Positions 63,175 to 64,000 of a stretch of DNA of 64,000 nt are shown here, one piece after another. The position numbers were made by a program, and so were the translations under genes. Every line of letters begins with the position of its first letter. The stretch's first letter is position 1. The notes below the pieces were generated by a model. That model saw only the letters and a list, made by a program, of their open reading frames with translations, had not been told where the DNA came from and made no database searches. The stretch is from positions 630,042 to 694,041 of the forward strand of contig RDEW01000014.1 in assembly GCA_011109175.1 (NCBI GenBank). Reading direction: 5' to 3'. This DNA is from Dicyema japonicum. Lineage: Eukaryota > Dicyemida > Rhombozoa > Dicyemidae.

Positions 63175-63265
63175 CCAATAAGGACGACCTACGCCTATGT
63201 GGGGACATTGGATTGAACCCAGGGTCTCTTACAAATGAGCAATTAATGGAGTAAATCTCATTAAC
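63175..63265 (-). repeat. tRNA-like SINE head, inverted
   Basis: ATTGGATTGAACCCAGGGTC with CTCTTAC (inverted B box) and an inverted A-box-like AATTAATGGAGTAAATCTC. Most likely a SINE relic. Confidence 0.45.
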
Positions 63266-63419
63266 TAAAAACTTGAAAAAAGACGTGAAATTGATATTTT
63301 ACTTATAAAAGAGTCAAACTCTGGAAACATAACACCTAAGTTTCTTGGCTACTCGGTAATTACAAGTGACTGAGAAGGAAAGCTCTGAAGTGGCTTACTA
63401 ATTGCTATACGCAACGGAA

Positions 63420-63910
63420 TCCCCTACGAGGGTTTCACAATCTACTTTCACAACCGCCTCTCAGGCATCCTTGTACTTTCGACTGCGAAAATTCGTCTCC
63501 CAATATTCTCTCTCACACTGATCAATGCATATTTCACGCCTTCAAGCTCATGTTCATCAGCTTGTTACCATGGTCTTTGGAGTTTTTCATTCCACATGTA
63601 ATGCTCATGAAGTCCACCGTCTGACCTATATCGATCAAATATTATTACAAGGTAACTGTTCACCCAATTGATAGGATACCACCCTCTTTTGCACAAAAAT
63701 AAAACTAACAAAGTACGAAACAGCCTGAACAGGATGTCCTCGTCCAAAATCCATACCCCCAATAAGGAAATTAGTAAATACTTCAAAGACGCGAAACGTT
63801 GGGGGAGCTATCAAAAGTAGTTATTGGAAACCCCTATAAATGAAGTCTGGAACAAAATTAAATCGATGAAGAGGTCCACGACCGAACGATCAAAGATATC
63901 TATGTCGAAC
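63420..63910 (+). pseudogene. Probable LINE fragment (endonuclease to RT linker)
   Basis: The frame NKEISKYFKDAKRWGSYQK and, after a stop, LETPINEVWNKIKSMKRSTT resemble the linker (WKxxxxxxxxxxxxxxWxxIKxxK) between endonuclease and RT of Jockey/I-type LINEs. Weak evidence; 63910-64000 holds nothing recognisable. Confidence 0.45.
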
Positions 63911-64000
63911 CGAACTTTTCAATGAAGTATTATCTATATCCCACAAAAACTTTTAGAAGGACCACCAAGTCTTTCTAAGGAGGATTAAGCCTAAAAATCA

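Overview
This window reads as an AT-rich, compact animal-type genome. The protein-coding genes are typical metazoan or eukaryotic ones: a VPS15-type PI3K regulatory kinase, long-chain acyl-CoA synthetase, a USP-family protein, a Tctex-type dynein light chain, CIAPIN1/anamorsin, LRRCC1-like, BMS1, an ORD-only oxysterol-binding protein, ANAPC5, ISY1, an RGS-C1-DH-PH RhoGEF and actin. They are split by spliceosomal introns of only about 20-31 nt, many of 22-25 nt. Introns this short, together with a metazoan gene set, point to a parasitic or miniaturised animal; dicyemid mesozoans are the lineage I know for such introns, with orthonectids as an alternative. That assignment is inference.

Layout: 1-3009 (-) VPS15, running off the left edge; 3.2-11.9 kb a transposon graveyard (SINE pieces, a LINE inserted in a hAT-like MITE with target duplications, a near full-length LINE at 7071-9928 inserted into an older reverse-transcriptase ORF); 11977-14235 (-) acyl-CoA synthetase; 14.3-17.9 kb mostly non-coding with a pogo-like element and LINE pieces; 17981-20821 (-) USP-like protein; 21617-21988 (-) dynein light chain; 22.2-25.7 kb a SINE and a long LINE with a PHD-like finger and a restriction-like nuclease tail; 26787-27607 (+) CIAPIN1; 27.7-29.9 kb repeats; 30051-33306 (+) LRRCC1-like; 33605-36870 (-) BMS1; 37.0-42.1 kb repeats (hAT transposase, RTE-like tail, a Tc1-like element with both ends); 42717-44053 (+) OSBP-related protein; 44.1-45.9 kb LINE remnants; 46033-48504 (-) ANAPC5; 48.6-50.3 kb repeats including an 80-bp TA-flanked MITE; 50421-51392 (+) ISY1; 51.5-55.1 kb repeats; 55359-58466 (+) RhoGEF; 58.8-60.3 kb repeats; 60364-61624 (-) actin; 61.9-64.0 kb repeats.

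The host genes are unrelated housekeeping and cytoskeletal genes with no operon logic. The repeats fall into at least four LINE types, two tRNA-derived SINE families, and hAT, Tc1-like and pogo-like DNA transposons. Several highly conserved exons, even in actin, carry one-base frame breaks in or beside homopolymer runs. That pattern is better explained by residual assembly error than by mass pseudogenisation, so gene models here have to be read across those breaks.
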